DNA of 64,000 nucleotides from Seiridium cupressi (taxonomy: Eukaryota; Ascomycota; Sordariomycetes; Amphisphaeriales; Sporocadaceae). Of this stretch, positions 1 to 10,868 are shown one piece after another. How positions within the stretch are numbered: the first letter of the stretch is position 1; each line of letters starts with the position of its first letter. The notes under the pieces are model-generated. The model did no database searches, was not told the DNA's origin, and saw only the letters and a program-made list of their open reading frames with translations. The stretch is from positions 372,001 through 436,000 of the forward strand of contig JARVKI010000014.1 of assembly GCA_036674765.1 (NCBI GenBank), in the 5' to 3' direction. A program made the translations under genes and the position numbers.

Positions 1-1283
1 GGGTGGAGACTATAGTGTTTAGAATACCCCGAAATTCTACGCAGTAGCCCCATTGAACCCACGTTGCCGTCCGACCAACCCTTGAGCCACCAGGCTGATT
101 CGGGCTACGCGCAACCATGCCAAAACAAATGACGCGGCCTGCGTCGACTTGTCTAGTATTGCTCCCCAAGGCATGATGGGCTGCGGCTATAATTGCACCC
201 ATCGAGGTCAGGGCTTAGTTGAACCCCCGCAAAAGCAACTGAGAAGTATTTATTTTTGCCCTGTCGATCCCGTGTTTCACCTAGTCTCTTTGGGCTTGTT
301 TCAACGTCGAGCTGATCGAGGCCAACGACCTCTCGCCTCATCAGCCTCTGGTCCAATTCACGCCTTCGACTTAGGTCGAAGGTTTTGTCGCCTGACGATT
401 ACGCACCACGATTGACGAATACCCGTCTGTGCGATCAACATGAGCTGAACTTTACCGTCCAGTGAAAGAGTGATCTTCGTCCCAAAGTCCAGCAAATGCG
501 CGGTGTGCCCTCTACAGTCGTCGTCCTCCTCCTCCTCGTAGCTCCGCAGCATGGTTTCTTGCTCGCCCTGGGCCGGCAGGTCGTTGCTGCTTTGGGGCGG
601 CGTCGCAATGTCTCCATTCAATGAACTCATCACAACCTGATGATCGGCATCTTATTCGACCCAGAACCTGACCGCGTTGTGGACGGATTTGTCACTAGCA
701 CTCAGATCTACCAGCCAATAGGCCTGTGCTGTAGTCCCGGACATGGAAACTGCATCCTACGACATGTCTCAATGGCTGGTCTTTCACTACGTTGCTGTGA
801 ACGTCATCAAAGCAACTTGCTGGGTCACATTGCGATTGGCTCATCAATGTGTATATACGCATTGCGATACCGGACCCCGATGTCGCATGGCCGGTGCAAG
901 TGTCCTGTGATTATTTAGCTGGCATTCATCAATCAACAAGGCTCATAATTATCACCAGAGAGGTTTTGCGATCACCAATTCAGCCTCTGCCTACATGTAC
1001 TTAAGTGGCAATCTGTCCGTGGACAAATCCTCCGCCATCTTGGCCGCTTTCAATTCACCACAGCGACATGCCATCTTCACAATATCCATCGCACCTGGAG
1101 GAATTATCAGCCACATGAACTGACATTAAGACGCAATTACTATTTGTTACCAAAGAAGCACCTACCAGAACTGGGAGACTCGGCCGCCCGGTCTTGAGCA
1201 AGCTCACATATGCCCGTCTGTCCGAGGAGTAGTTGGGCACTCCATGTAATCGCTTTAACCCCCCAATAGCTGCTATGTTGCTT
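1..1283. other. Left-end region without a confident gene
   Basis: I recognise no gene here. A minus-strand open frame at 358-633 encodes a 91-residue acidic peptide with an EEEEDDD run and could be a first exon, since a GTAAAG donor-like site lies inside it, but I find no partner exon. A second minus-strand candidate (about 975-1310) is listed separately. Confidence 0.4.
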
Positions 1284-1310
1284 TTAAATGCGTTCTTTTG
1301 TTTCCCACTG
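975..1310 (-). CDS. Possible spliced minus-strand open frame of unknown identity
   Basis: A minus-strand frame is open from just inside the 3' end of the HIT gene down to about 1160. It meets a GTAGGT donor, and a 46-nt interval ending in TGTCAG joins it in phase 0 to a second open segment ending in TAG near 988. The second segment reads plausibly as protein (it contains MDIVKMACRCGELKAAKMAE). There is no in-frame ATG, so this would be the 3' part of something larger, either an alternative tail of the HIT gene or a remnant. I recognise no family and the call is speculative. The start given is only approximate. Confidence 0.2.
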
Positions 1311-2135
1311 TCTCATCGAGGGATGATTGGGGTCGTCCCTTTTGGTTTTGACGAAATCTCGTAACTCAAGCGCGTCCACGGTTTTCTTATCGTTGGCAAA
1401 GGTAGAGAATTGGCGAAACCTCCAAGGTGTCAAAACGATATGCATGTGTAAGTGGCTGATGCTTTGTTGGGGGAAGAGATGCAGTCCGAATTGGAAGTCC
1501 CCGTATGTGGCCTTGAGAGCATCCTCCTCAAACCACTGCAAGCATCTCGTCGCCAGATCATGCGCCTCCATGATCGACTGGCGGGCTGCTGCAGAGCCGC
1601 GTCCGTTTTCATTCAGCGCTTCGAGCCGATGCTTGGCTGCTTTGTCAACAGTGTTCAATTGGTGCCCGAGGACGCTCTTGCGGAACTCTTCCTTTTCCCA
1701 GTTTACCTTGAAGAGCGCAATCATATCGTCAATGATCGAAACATTTTCGGCGTTCAGCGACACACCGTTGAAGAACCCCAGCTTGGGAATGGCAAGAATG
1801 TGAATCATGGACATTCCAGCTCGCTCGGGCTTTTCCAGTTCCTGTCCGACATGATATGAGCGAGCGTTCCCAATGAGGAAGGCATCGCGCCCCTCCGCAA
1901 GGATGGGGCCCTTGTAGTTACGGAATATATTGTTGGGTTGAATCCATTTGGGGTTCTCCCTTAGGTCAATGGCCCATCTGTGATCCTTTTCGTTCCGTAG
2001 ATATGCGAGAACGTCGTCCTTAGAGTATGGTAATGCCCAGAATGCATCCCATCGCTTCTCAGTCATGTCCAGCTTCCCCGTGAAGAGCCTCTCGCCTGTG
2101 TAGCACAGACTCTTGGGGCTGATTGCAGAGGCCAT
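1284..2135 (-). CDS. HIT-domain (histidine triad) protein
   Basis: This single-exon frame encodes 283 residues. The histidine triad signature lies near the C-terminus as H228-L-H230-M-H232, preceded by the characteristic FPQQSISHLHMHIVL stretch. The segment around residues 85-125 (FLIGNARSYHVGQELEKPER through IHILAIPKLG) fits the start of the HIT fold. HIT proteins are nucleotide hydrolases or transferases acting on phosphate-linked nucleotides; the central His is the usual nucleophile. The protein is longer than the minimal HIT domain (about 110-150 aa), with an extra N-terminal region and a helical insertion at 140-210, as in several fungal HIT-like proteins of unassigned substrate. It is divergently oriented to the next gene across a 2.1-kb spacer. 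The substrate cannot be assigned from sequence. Confidence 0.85.
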   Translation of the reverse strand: MASAISPKSLCYTGERLFTGKLDMTEKRWDAFWALPYSKDDVLAYLRNEKDHRWAIDLRENPKWIQPNNIFRNYKGPILAEGRDAFLIGNARSYHVGQELEKPERAGMSMIHILAIPKLGFFNGVSLNAENVSIIDDMIALFKVNWEKEEFRKSVLGHQLNTVDKAAKHRLEALNENGRGSAAARQSIMEAHDLATRCLQWFEEDALKATYGDFQFGLHLFPQQSISHLHMHIVLTPWRFRQFSTFANDKKTVDALELRDFVKTKRDDPNHPSMRQWETKERI

Positions 2136-4241
2136 AATGAAGATGTGGCGTAGAAGTGTGGAGCCAAGTATGCGAGAATAGAATAGTGCGAAGTAAAGAA
2201 CTGAGTACTCTCTAAATCAGCTTCTCTAGAATTCAACATTTTATAAGACTTTCCGTTATGAACAATTCAAGCCTCTTGGCAAGAAAAGACAATAAAATCA
2301 GAGAAGCGAGCGTGACGCACGGCTGTTGGGCCAAAGCAATCAAAACCGTAACAAGCAGTGGGAGACAAAGAGATGCTTTGTTTCAAGTCACAGCCACCTA
2401 ACAAGCATACTCCTCGGGACTCACAAGCAACACAGGCAAATAAACAGAATCACGTGCTCTCCAGTTGAGAAGTAGCGAGCTCATTTGACACTTGGGATAT
2501 CCAGGTTATCAGTTTTAACAAACATTGTCAACAGCCACGGCCACATCCTGCTGCTCAGTAATGTTTTGTCATGAGTGTACCTATTATAACACAGGTGGCG
2601 AGGAGCTCTGTTCCACAGAGTGACTTCAGATGTCCGTTGGAAGTTTTCTCACAGATCCTCTTGCAGGTGATTTGATTGAGAGTCCGTGTGAATGCATAGG
2701 GGAGGTGTTGCTCAGAGTCGTAATTCAGAATGCCATTGCAACCAGAGCAGGGACTTCACCAAAAAGTAAAATCATACACACGCGAGTCGCACGTAGCCAG
2801 GCAACGACGACAGCATCAGTGGAGCAGATGATAATGCTACGAATAAAATCGTAAATCTTAGCCTACATATAGTATACGCAGCAGATAGACCTCTTTCGTT
2901 GGGATAGCAAGGCCATCCCCCCAATGCACTCTGGAATTGTAGCGTCACCATCTGAACGGGCGTTGACTCGGCATGGCAGGAGCAACGAGGGCCGTTCTAC
3001 CGTAAATTCTCTGCTACAGACTTAATGCAACAATCACCGTGTAAGATTTGTACACATCAGCCAAAATTTCCCACTCGGCCTGGGCGAAAACGTCCATGAA
3101 GGCAAAGACTGCAGAATTCCTTGCCCAAACGCGCTTGACAGTTATTGGTTGCTGCCTGTTGCGCCGGGAACACAGTCAACCATTGTGCCTGCCAATAATC
3201 GGATAATCGTTGTAGTGACAGACTCGGCTCCAAGGAGGAAGTCGCCGCTTTCTATCGATACTCCAGAATCTCCGACCTCACTAAATTTTGGCTTGACCTC
3301 AAAGTTGCACATTCCATCTCTTCCGAGACAGAATTTTCCGCGCCTGGGGTTTCTTTGGCACCTCTTTCCACCCTTCACAATCTCATCAAGCAAGCACTTG
3401 CCCAATCTTGACCTTGCGGGTGACAATCAACCAATTCGCCAGACCCGCCGACTACCCTCTTTCTCACCCTCAACAACCACATCGTCGATCACCAGATCAC
3501 CACCTTCTCTATCCCCAATTTTGCGACGAGGCTCCACAGATCCATCGAGAGATCTTGTATGTATACCGTCGCTGCTTGCTGGTGTACGCTCGTTTTTTGG
3601 GTGAGTTTGTTCGTCAGCCAAAATCCTGCATCATTGTCGTCCTGCCTTGACGTCTCGCCTTTCCATCTGGAAGTGAAACTTCACTGGTTGCACTGCCTCT
3701 ACCTGATCTATGCTTCATCTCAAGCACATTATAAGCACACATGACTCTGTCCTTACCTTATCTGCCACTCTCTACTGTTCCTGCGCTACCACTCCAACAA
3801 TTATCACCTCGAGTACCCACCACCTATTCTACCGTTGTCATGGGCCCAAGGAAGAAGACTGTCAAACGTCTCTTTTCTCAGCTCAAGATTTGGCAAGCAC
3901 TCGATGTCGCTCTGACGGCACCGTGCTGTGTTGAAATCAAGCATTCGCTCAAGAATCATCCCCGTTGTGCCCAAGTCTGGATCGAAGGCACACTGCAAGC
4001 TATCGATATCTCATTATCCTTACCATCAGACCTCCCATTATTCCTCTTATCCCAACTGCAAGCTCAAAGAGCCTTGGCTAACGATCCCAGACCTTCTGTA
4101 CAGGTTTGTGTCACACTACGATTCGCCACCCAGCATCTCGCCAGGGAACGTGACCAGGGTAACTCCTTTCCGACGCTTTTTCGTTGTCGCAATTCGGGCA
4201 CACAACGCAGCTTCTGCTTGTTTGCATACCTCGACTTCGAG
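2136..4241. other. Divergent promoter and leader region
   Basis: This 2.1-kb spacer separates the divergent HIT gene and the eIF4E-binding-like gene. From about 3430 to 4200 it is rich in C/T and CA runs (for example ccctctttctcaccctcaac at 3455), as in long fungal 5' leaders. Open frames here (3149-3604, 3741 onward) have no recognisable product. The frame from 3741 is in phase with the downstream ATG; see findings. Confidence 0.5.
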
Positions 4242-7202
4242 ATGCCGACCTACACTTACACCGTCCCTGAGCTACTCAGGCTTAGAGGATCCCAGTCCTC
4301 TCAAGCCTTGCTTGATAGCGTCAAGTTGAACCCCGACCTTGGTAAGCTTCGGTCCTCCTTGTCAACGAGCAGCTGTTAACCCGGTTCCAGCCGATATCAT
4401 CAAGCAGAATGGCAGTACTCAGCCTAGACGCCCGAAGAAATCAAAGGATGACCTATTGGTTTCGTCAACCGACAGTGATGAACATATTGTGTTCCAGGGC
4501 AAGAGACAGAGCCGCCTACCTATCAACAACCTTGACGGCGAGACCCAGTGGAAGTATCGAGGCCGCACAGGATCTGAGCGAACTTCTAGTGAGCCCATTG
4601 CCGCTCCAAGCGGCCTCGATGCTCAACAGAATGAAGGCTTTCAACGCTTCTTCAAGGCAGTCGTCTCCCCCACGCATGTTCGAGTCACGGCTAGTGGCCG
4701 TATCGTCCCCAACACCCGCAACACAACTTCACCGACTGCAAAGTGGGACAAGGATAGCGACACAGGTGACTTGAACAAGAGTGCACCTCCCGAGGGCGGC
4801 GGCGGACAGGATAGCGGTTCTCAGCAGGCAACTGCAGCTGTTCCACCCATGATTCTCCCGCCAATGCCTCATCCAATGTATGCCGGCTACCACCCCATTT
4901 TCGCTCCAGTGGGTGCGCCTATGCCCTTCTACGCAATGCCCAACGGCATTCCAATGCCTTACGGGCTTGCTCAACCTCATCCGCCTGCTGGTAGCATGCC
5001 TCAGAACCCGGCAGCTCAGGGCGAGAAGCAAGGTGAGGAGAGCTCTGCCGCTACGAAGGCTACTGGCGAGCAGGAAGAAGATAAGAAGCCCAGACCTGCA
5101 CCGATCAAGATCTCACCTCCTGAACAGTTTGACCAAAGTCGGCCATACTTCTTCAATGGCAACGTCTTCTACCCTGGCAGTGCCCCACTGCCAATGCAGG
5201 CTCACGGGACTCCCATGACAGCAGGTCCGTACTTTGGCGGCTTTCCTGCTCACCCTGCGAGTTCTATTGCTGGCTCTTTTGGTCAACAAGCTGCCATGTA
5301 TCCGATGCCAACCCCTCATGGCTTTTTGTCGCCAGCTTTTGCTCCTCCGCAGAGCGCCGGGGCTTCAAGCTCCACTCAGAAGCTCACCCAGCGTCCTCCC
5401 CAGCCCACTACTAAGCTGGACGCCGCAGCGCTTGCATCCGCACCCAAGCCGCCTGTCACATCGATAAAGCCCAGCCAGATCACACAGAGCCAGCTTGCTT
5501 CACTTCGATCGCAGCTCAAGTACTATGAAGATCAGCTGCAATACAACAAGCACCAGATCGATGAAAAGACCACACAGGATCAGATACATATGATTCGGAA
5601 GCTCATCGTGGAGTTCGAACACAACTATCAGATGCAGGTGAATTTTGAAAAGTCGGTATATCAGAGTGGTGAGAAGATGGTAGCCACAGCGGGAGCAGAG
5701 GCAAACCATCGCAAGGGTCCTTCGACTCCAACTGTGAAGGAGAACTTCCCTGATGGTGTCATGCAGTCTGGCTCGTTGAGATCAGCTCGTCGTCAGTATC
5801 CGACACCGAATAATGCACAGTTGATGGATAAAACCCGCTATAAGATTGGCGGGATTTCGCGCCAACGGCCTGGTATCAACTCTACTAAGGGGGCGGACAC
5901 CACTGCTGCCTTGAGTGCGCTTGAAACAATCTTAAACAAAAAGCGCGAAGAAAAAGCCAAGTTTTCCCTTTCACACGCAGCGATGGCCCCCATTTTCGAG
6001 CCCAGAGGAGGCACACCATCCTTATCCCAAGACGAGCCCAGTGATCCCGTTTCAACCGCCGATCCAAGTCTTTCGGGTGATTCTCACTGGGACTCATCGA
6101 AGGTTCTTCCTCTCAGTCAGCAAGGGCTTTGGCCAGGCACGAACTCGGCGGAACAGCCCCTACCCGGTGATGGACCGGAGGGATCCGAGAATATCGTTCG
6201 CGGCTCGACTCGGCCTTATCTTGTCGGTCAGTTGCCCGAAGGCTTGGATGCCGAAGCTGCTCGCGCAAACGATTACACCTACTCCCGCGAGCTTACCGAG
6301 GAAGAGAAGCGCGCTCGACATGTATACTGGGGTGGCGTTTCTATCAAAGGATCTGGCTTGCCTAAGTTCGATGGCAAGGATTTCTATCCTGCTTCGCCTG
6401 TCAAGTCGTCTGAGAGGACGACTGTGACTCCTAGCTTGAGTATTCGACAGATTGGCACAGGTCATCCTCCGGTTGATTACAACTTCGAGGAGGCTAAGAA
6501 GTCAGATGATCCTTTTCACATCAGCCGGGGCTCTGAGAGCATGCTCACGGCCAAGAACACCAGAAAGTTGAGCCATGCAGTGCCAATCATCAACCCCGAG
6601 ACCATGACTCGTGAGGAAGTCGGCAGCACGCCAAAGGCCGTCAAGAGTGTGGGTACCCAAGGCAACGGTAGCACTGAAGATGTGCACAAGTCTCTACGCG
6701 TGAAGTCGCAATCATCACCAACAAAGACTACAACCCCATCAGTTGGTGAGAAGAAGTTGCCAGCAGACAACCGGCGCAGCCTAGATCGATCAAGGTAAGA
6801 TTCCGACCCTTTAAGCTCTGAACCATTGTACTAATCCTGTGCAGCAAGGGCTCTGGCAACGATTTATGGCAAAGTATGATGAAGAAGGCACCGATCAGTG
6901 GCGCTGCTACTCCCAGCTCTGTCTCGTCAACGACAGCCAAGGGTTACCTCCCTCAGTTCGTTGGCCATGCTGCAGCCTCTCTTTCCCCTGCTGTCAACAA
7001 CACCAATGCCTCGATGCGTGCTGCATCAGGCGGCAAGGATGATGGTAGCACTGCAAACCATCTACTCAAGACCGAGAAGACGGGGGAGAACCTGCCGCCG
7101 TCAGCCATGCCGTCAACTCAATCCGACATCATTGCCGATCTTCATGAGCGCATGCTCCGCGATGCTGAGCGACGTGGTGTAATTGGCCCCCGTTGGCCGT
7201 GA
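4242..7202 (+). CDS. Large low-complexity protein with an eIF4E-binding-like motif (4E-T/4E-BP-like)
   Basis: Three exons: 4242-4341, 4391-6794 and 6845-7202. The introns are 49 and 50 nt (GTAAGC...TTCCAG and GTAAGA...TGCAG) and the frame is kept at both joins, giving about 953 residues. The N-terminus begins MPTYTYTVPELLRLRG. Y6-TVPE-L11-L12 fits the eIF4E-binding consensus YxxxxL-phi, and the LLRLR that follows resembles the motif of metazoan 4E-T. The rest is mostly disordered: Pro/Met/Gln-rich around residues 150-330, a probable coiled coil near residues 380-450 (QSQLASLRSQLKYYEDQLQY), then Ser/Thr-rich. Exon 3 supplies the tail NDLWQSMMKK. This suggests a translational repressor or mRNP factor, but that role is inferred only from the short motif and composition; I do not recognise a named orthologue. 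The ATG at 4242 was chosen because it puts the motif at the extreme N-terminus; the frame is open further upstream. Confidence 0.75.
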
Positions 7203-8461
7203 AGGCGAGGTGGTCCTCAGGTGAACCTTGGTTCCCATCATGAGCCAGCACATTTTAACAATTAGTTTGACTGCGGTCAGGACGGCACCCTTTCATCTGA
7301 TATCTCATCATTGTTTGTATTAGCCTCATTTGTACGACCCAGGGAAGCAGGGATTAAAGGGCCAATGATATGCGATATTCTGCTTTGCAGGTACTAGAGG
7401 GGAGAAGGGAGAGGCCCATTTCAGCTGAGATCATGATATCGAGACCATAATAGCATGTGCTTCTCAGCATGTCAAGGTCAGCAGTGGCAAAACATCTCTT
7501 TATGGACGGAAAAGTTTGACGGTTTCTTCAGGGCAGAGCAATGAATTTAGTTGACCAAATGTGTGCTGCCTCTACGAATGTGTACAAATTGTCTCCTACA
7601 GATTTAAAGGCAAGGAGAAGCATTCCAACTGTGTCCTGTGAACGGTCGCGCGTGATCTATGGATGTCACCAGGCTCGATAACCGCACAAGAACTATACAT
7701 GAACTGCACGGAAGTCGAGATTTGGATGAAAGTAGAGCTCACTGGAATAAACAGCGATGTCGCCGAGTTCTGGGATCAGTCGCTGCTGAAGAGTCCCCGA
7801 TGCTCTACTCTAAATGCCTAAAACTAATCAACCGATTTATATAAAGACGAACAAGCGTTCAAATCGAACGGATACATTTTCTATTTCCAACTGGATACAA
7901 TGTAGCTACCTAATCATGTGTCAGATGACCACGGAAATTACTAAGCGCTCATTCACAGTTGGTTACGGTTACATGTCAGACGACTCACGGGCGAGAATCA
8001 ACAGACGGTTTACTTGGTCATGCCCAGAGAAGGTAAAGACATATATATGTGCCTCACCATCAAACTTTCAACATCACGATGGAATATTCCGCGAAAGTCT
8101 GCAGGCGAGAGCGAAGGAGCGGTGATTCGAGTATGCTCCCCTACTTGGTTTGCTCTTCGCCAGTCGTATACCTCGAAAACCATGGATCTTGTGGTTGACG
8201 AGGAGATATCCTAGCGGTTTGGGGGATGGAGGGAATCATTCATGGTGGGGGGCTTTGTGTCTTACCTGTGGATGTGGCAGTTCATTGGTAGCATCCAAGC
8301 TTGAAAGCTGGCCAAGCTGGACTTGCAACATGCCTCTAGATTGGGGGGGGGGGGGGGGGGGGGGGTTCAACACCGCCAGGGGGGTTTTTACGGCAAAGGT
8401 TAAACCAAGGGGTGGGGGGGGGCCGCCCATGGAGCCTTTCACGGGGTGGAANNNNNNNNNN

Positions 8462-8513
<52 letters not shown>

Positions 8514-8889
8514 CGCGGGGCCTATACTGCAACGGTTCAAGCAAGGGCTTCGGGAGGACCTCCCATGGAGCATTTCACGGCTTGGAAGAGCGAGTGAAAC
8601 GGCCATTGTGTGCGTGAAACTGTTCTCTGTTGTGCAGTTGTGCATCTAAATGCTGAAACCCAAGCAAGTCCTCCATTCCTCAACCCTCGTCCATCAGAGG
8701 GAGGGAACATGTTTCGCAAGACGCCAGATCTCCCTCATCGATAAATGCCATGTCGTTCCATGTCATTGGTGTCCAGTACCGTCATGTCGACTGCCGTCCA
8801 CCATTTTTTGCTTCGCGCCGTGTTTCATCCGCTTCTAATATCGTGTGGATGTGATTTCGTCGAGGGTTGTGTCGAAGAGAAAAGGGCAT
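7203..8889. other. Convergent intergenic region with assembly gap
   Basis: The 3' flanks of two convergent genes lie here. No gene is recognisable. It contains a homopolymer- and gap-bearing artefact at 8343-8512 (separate entry). Open frames crossing that interval are poly-Pro/poly-Gly readings of the homopolymers. Confidence 0.6.
8343..8512. other. Assembly gap (10 N) flanked by poly-G and poly-C
   Basis: A poly-G run of about two dozen bases near 8343-8365 is followed by error-prone G-rich sequence, ten N at 8452-8461, then a poly-C run of about 50 bases. The sequence just before the N run (GCCCATGGAGCCTTTCACGG near 8425) is repeated imperfectly just after the C run (TCCCATGGAGCATTTCACGG near 8560). 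This is what a misjoined contig end with a poor-quality duplicate looks like. The real length and content here are unknown. Confidence 0.9.
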
Positions 8890-9597
8890 TTAAGCCTTCT
8901 GCTGCTTGGCACGGAGCTCGCGGCCGACCTTGATGCGCTCCAGGATGGACTCACGGTCCTTGTCGAGCTTGAGCTTGGTGACGACGACCTTGGAGGGGTG
9001 GATGCCCAGGGGAACGGACTGGCCGGAAGCCTTGTCGCGGGTGACACGCTCAATGTGGATCACATATTTCAAGCGATAAACAGACGTCACTTTGCCTTCG
9101 CGTCCCTTGTTGGAGCCTATTGGAGGAGTCAGTAATGATTTGCTTACATGAACTGTAGTGATGCATACCGCGCACGATGGTGACCTCGTCATCCTTGCGG
9201 ATGGGAATAGAGCGGACATTGTACTTCTACAATGAGGTTAGCAATCATGGCATGCTCAAGTATCACTCGTTAAGATTGTGTACTGACCTCACGGAGCTCC
9301 TTCGACAGCGGTGCGCTCATCTATGACGGAGTCAGTAATTCGTACAGAGAGATTTCGAGTGACCCAAAGGAGGAACGCACGATGTTGCGACGGATCGAGG
9401 AAGGGGCGCTGAAGTGAGCCTTGCGGCTCTTTCGGCGCGAGCTCGCGATACCTATTGAGCCAAACTTGTCAGCGAAACTGTTCCCATTATTGCGCCCCGC
9501 CAGCAACGGCCCTCTGCAGACCAGCGGCGATTGAGGGCAGCGAGCTTGGCGACAGAAAGGAAGGGTCAATCGTACCGGATGCAGCGTGCTTCGACAT
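8890..9597 (-). CDS. RPL26: 60S ribosomal protein uL24 (RPL26)
   Basis: Five exons on the minus strand: 9597-9576, 9451-9381, 9320-9288, 9226-9169 and 9116-8890. All junctions keep phase and give 136 residues, the normal fungal length. The family core is intact: [55 protein letters not shown] (KOW motif region) and [18 protein letters not shown]. The protein binds 23S/28S-type rRNA near the exit tunnel of the large ribosomal subunit. The first coding exon is only 22 nt (MSKHAAS plus one base). Intron clustering at the 5' end is usual for fungal ribosomal protein genes. The start was chosen as the only ATG reaching the conserved SSRRK block by splicing. Confidence 0.95.
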
Positions 9598-10868
9598 GTT
9601 GACTGTTGGGCGGTTGGGTTAGTCGGACGGTGTTGATGTCGAGAATGAGGTCGAGAATTGGGCGGGCACGAGGAAATCAGAAGAGAGGGAACTTTTGCAC
9701 TAGATTTCGGCCTACTGGTAAAATCAATTTTTGGTGGTTTGTGTGGGCTGCAAATTCAGAGACGGGTCCGTGCGCAAGGCCCTTGGGTTGGGAAAGAGTG
9801 GCGGTGCTCTCTGTGGCGGGCGCTTGATGCAGCGCCGCGTCTGGCGTCCACAAGCGCGGCTCCTTTCTTGTATTCTTTGCCTCAACGTGCATGGGTCAAG
9901 CGTCCTCCGGAATTCCGAATTCCGGTGTTCAACTGGACTCTGTCGGCTCCAAGTTGCAACTCAGCATCACTATCAGAGGAGCAACTGGATCTGTTCGGCA
10001 TTGTCATTCGGTGACTTTGGATAACTCTGCGACGATCGTTGCGCCCTCTCTTCTCCATGGATAGTTCACCATAATCTATCGAATCCATGGCAGCTACTCT
10101 TACCTTGATGCAGATCAAGCTATTCCTTCAGCTGAAAGCTGCTTGGTCTTCCCCCACCTTGCTTCCGACCTGCCACGCGCGCACAACGCCGGTACTGCTC
10201 ATTGGATATCGCAATTGGCATGCCGCAGGCGTGCATGCGGCGCATGCCATTGCTACACAAGATCCTCACAACGGCTAGATGAGCATAGAGCTCTATGCAA
10301 GAATGAGGCTCAGCAATGATGTTGTGTATCTCAAAGTTGGGATGCCCTACCAGCCAAGTGCTGGGCGATAACCAAGTTGCATCTGCCGTGGATTTCTATC
10401 ATATGACTTCTATGGGACTCTTCCGGGTTTGTGCGACCGGCCCGACCTGTCAACTATTTCGGTAAGCAACAGCGAAAAACGCAGGTGAGCGTCGCTTGCC
10501 CACAGCCTTCTCGTAGTGTCGGGGTCCTTTGCCCAAACTTCTTATTCAGGCTATATATACCGGGTCTTGGGCCATCTTGCCCAGCTTTGAGGGATATAGC
10601 TGCTTTCCTTTCCTTACAAGTCATTCTTCGGACCGCCAATCATTTCGTTCTACCCGCTGAGTGAGGGCAATTTGGCGGGCGCTATTGAGAAGCCACCAAG
10701 CTATTGCCTGCAAACTAGGGAGACAGTCCCCTTCGATGGCGTGTTCGCGAAGACTCGCCCCTGTCTTTGCCGACTAGACCCAAATCTCTTTCCTCTTGAT
10801 ACCAGCCGCTTTAATCTATCTCATTATCACGCTCTAGGTAGGCTGAGGCCGTGATTTACCTGGTCAGC
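9598..10868. other. Divergent promoter region
   Basis: This 1.27-kb spacer lies between RPL26 (-) and the methyltransferase (+). No gene is recognised. A TATA-like CTATATATAC is at 10551-10560. The rest shows no structure I can support. Confidence 0.5.
10551..10560 (+). promoter_or_regulatory. TATA-like element upstream of methyltransferase
   Basis: CTATATATAC lies about 310 nt before the methyltransferase ATG. It could be a TATA box if the 5' leader is long. This is based on sequence resemblance only. Confidence 0.25.

Noticed and set aside
3149..3604. 151-codon plus-strand frame upstream of the eIF4E-binding-like gene
   Set aside because: Ser/Pro-rich reading of a C/T-rich leader with no recognisable domain.
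8150..8617. Open frames across the gap giving poly-Pro/poly-Gly proteins
   Set aside because: They are translations of homopolymer runs and N bases in an assembly artefact.
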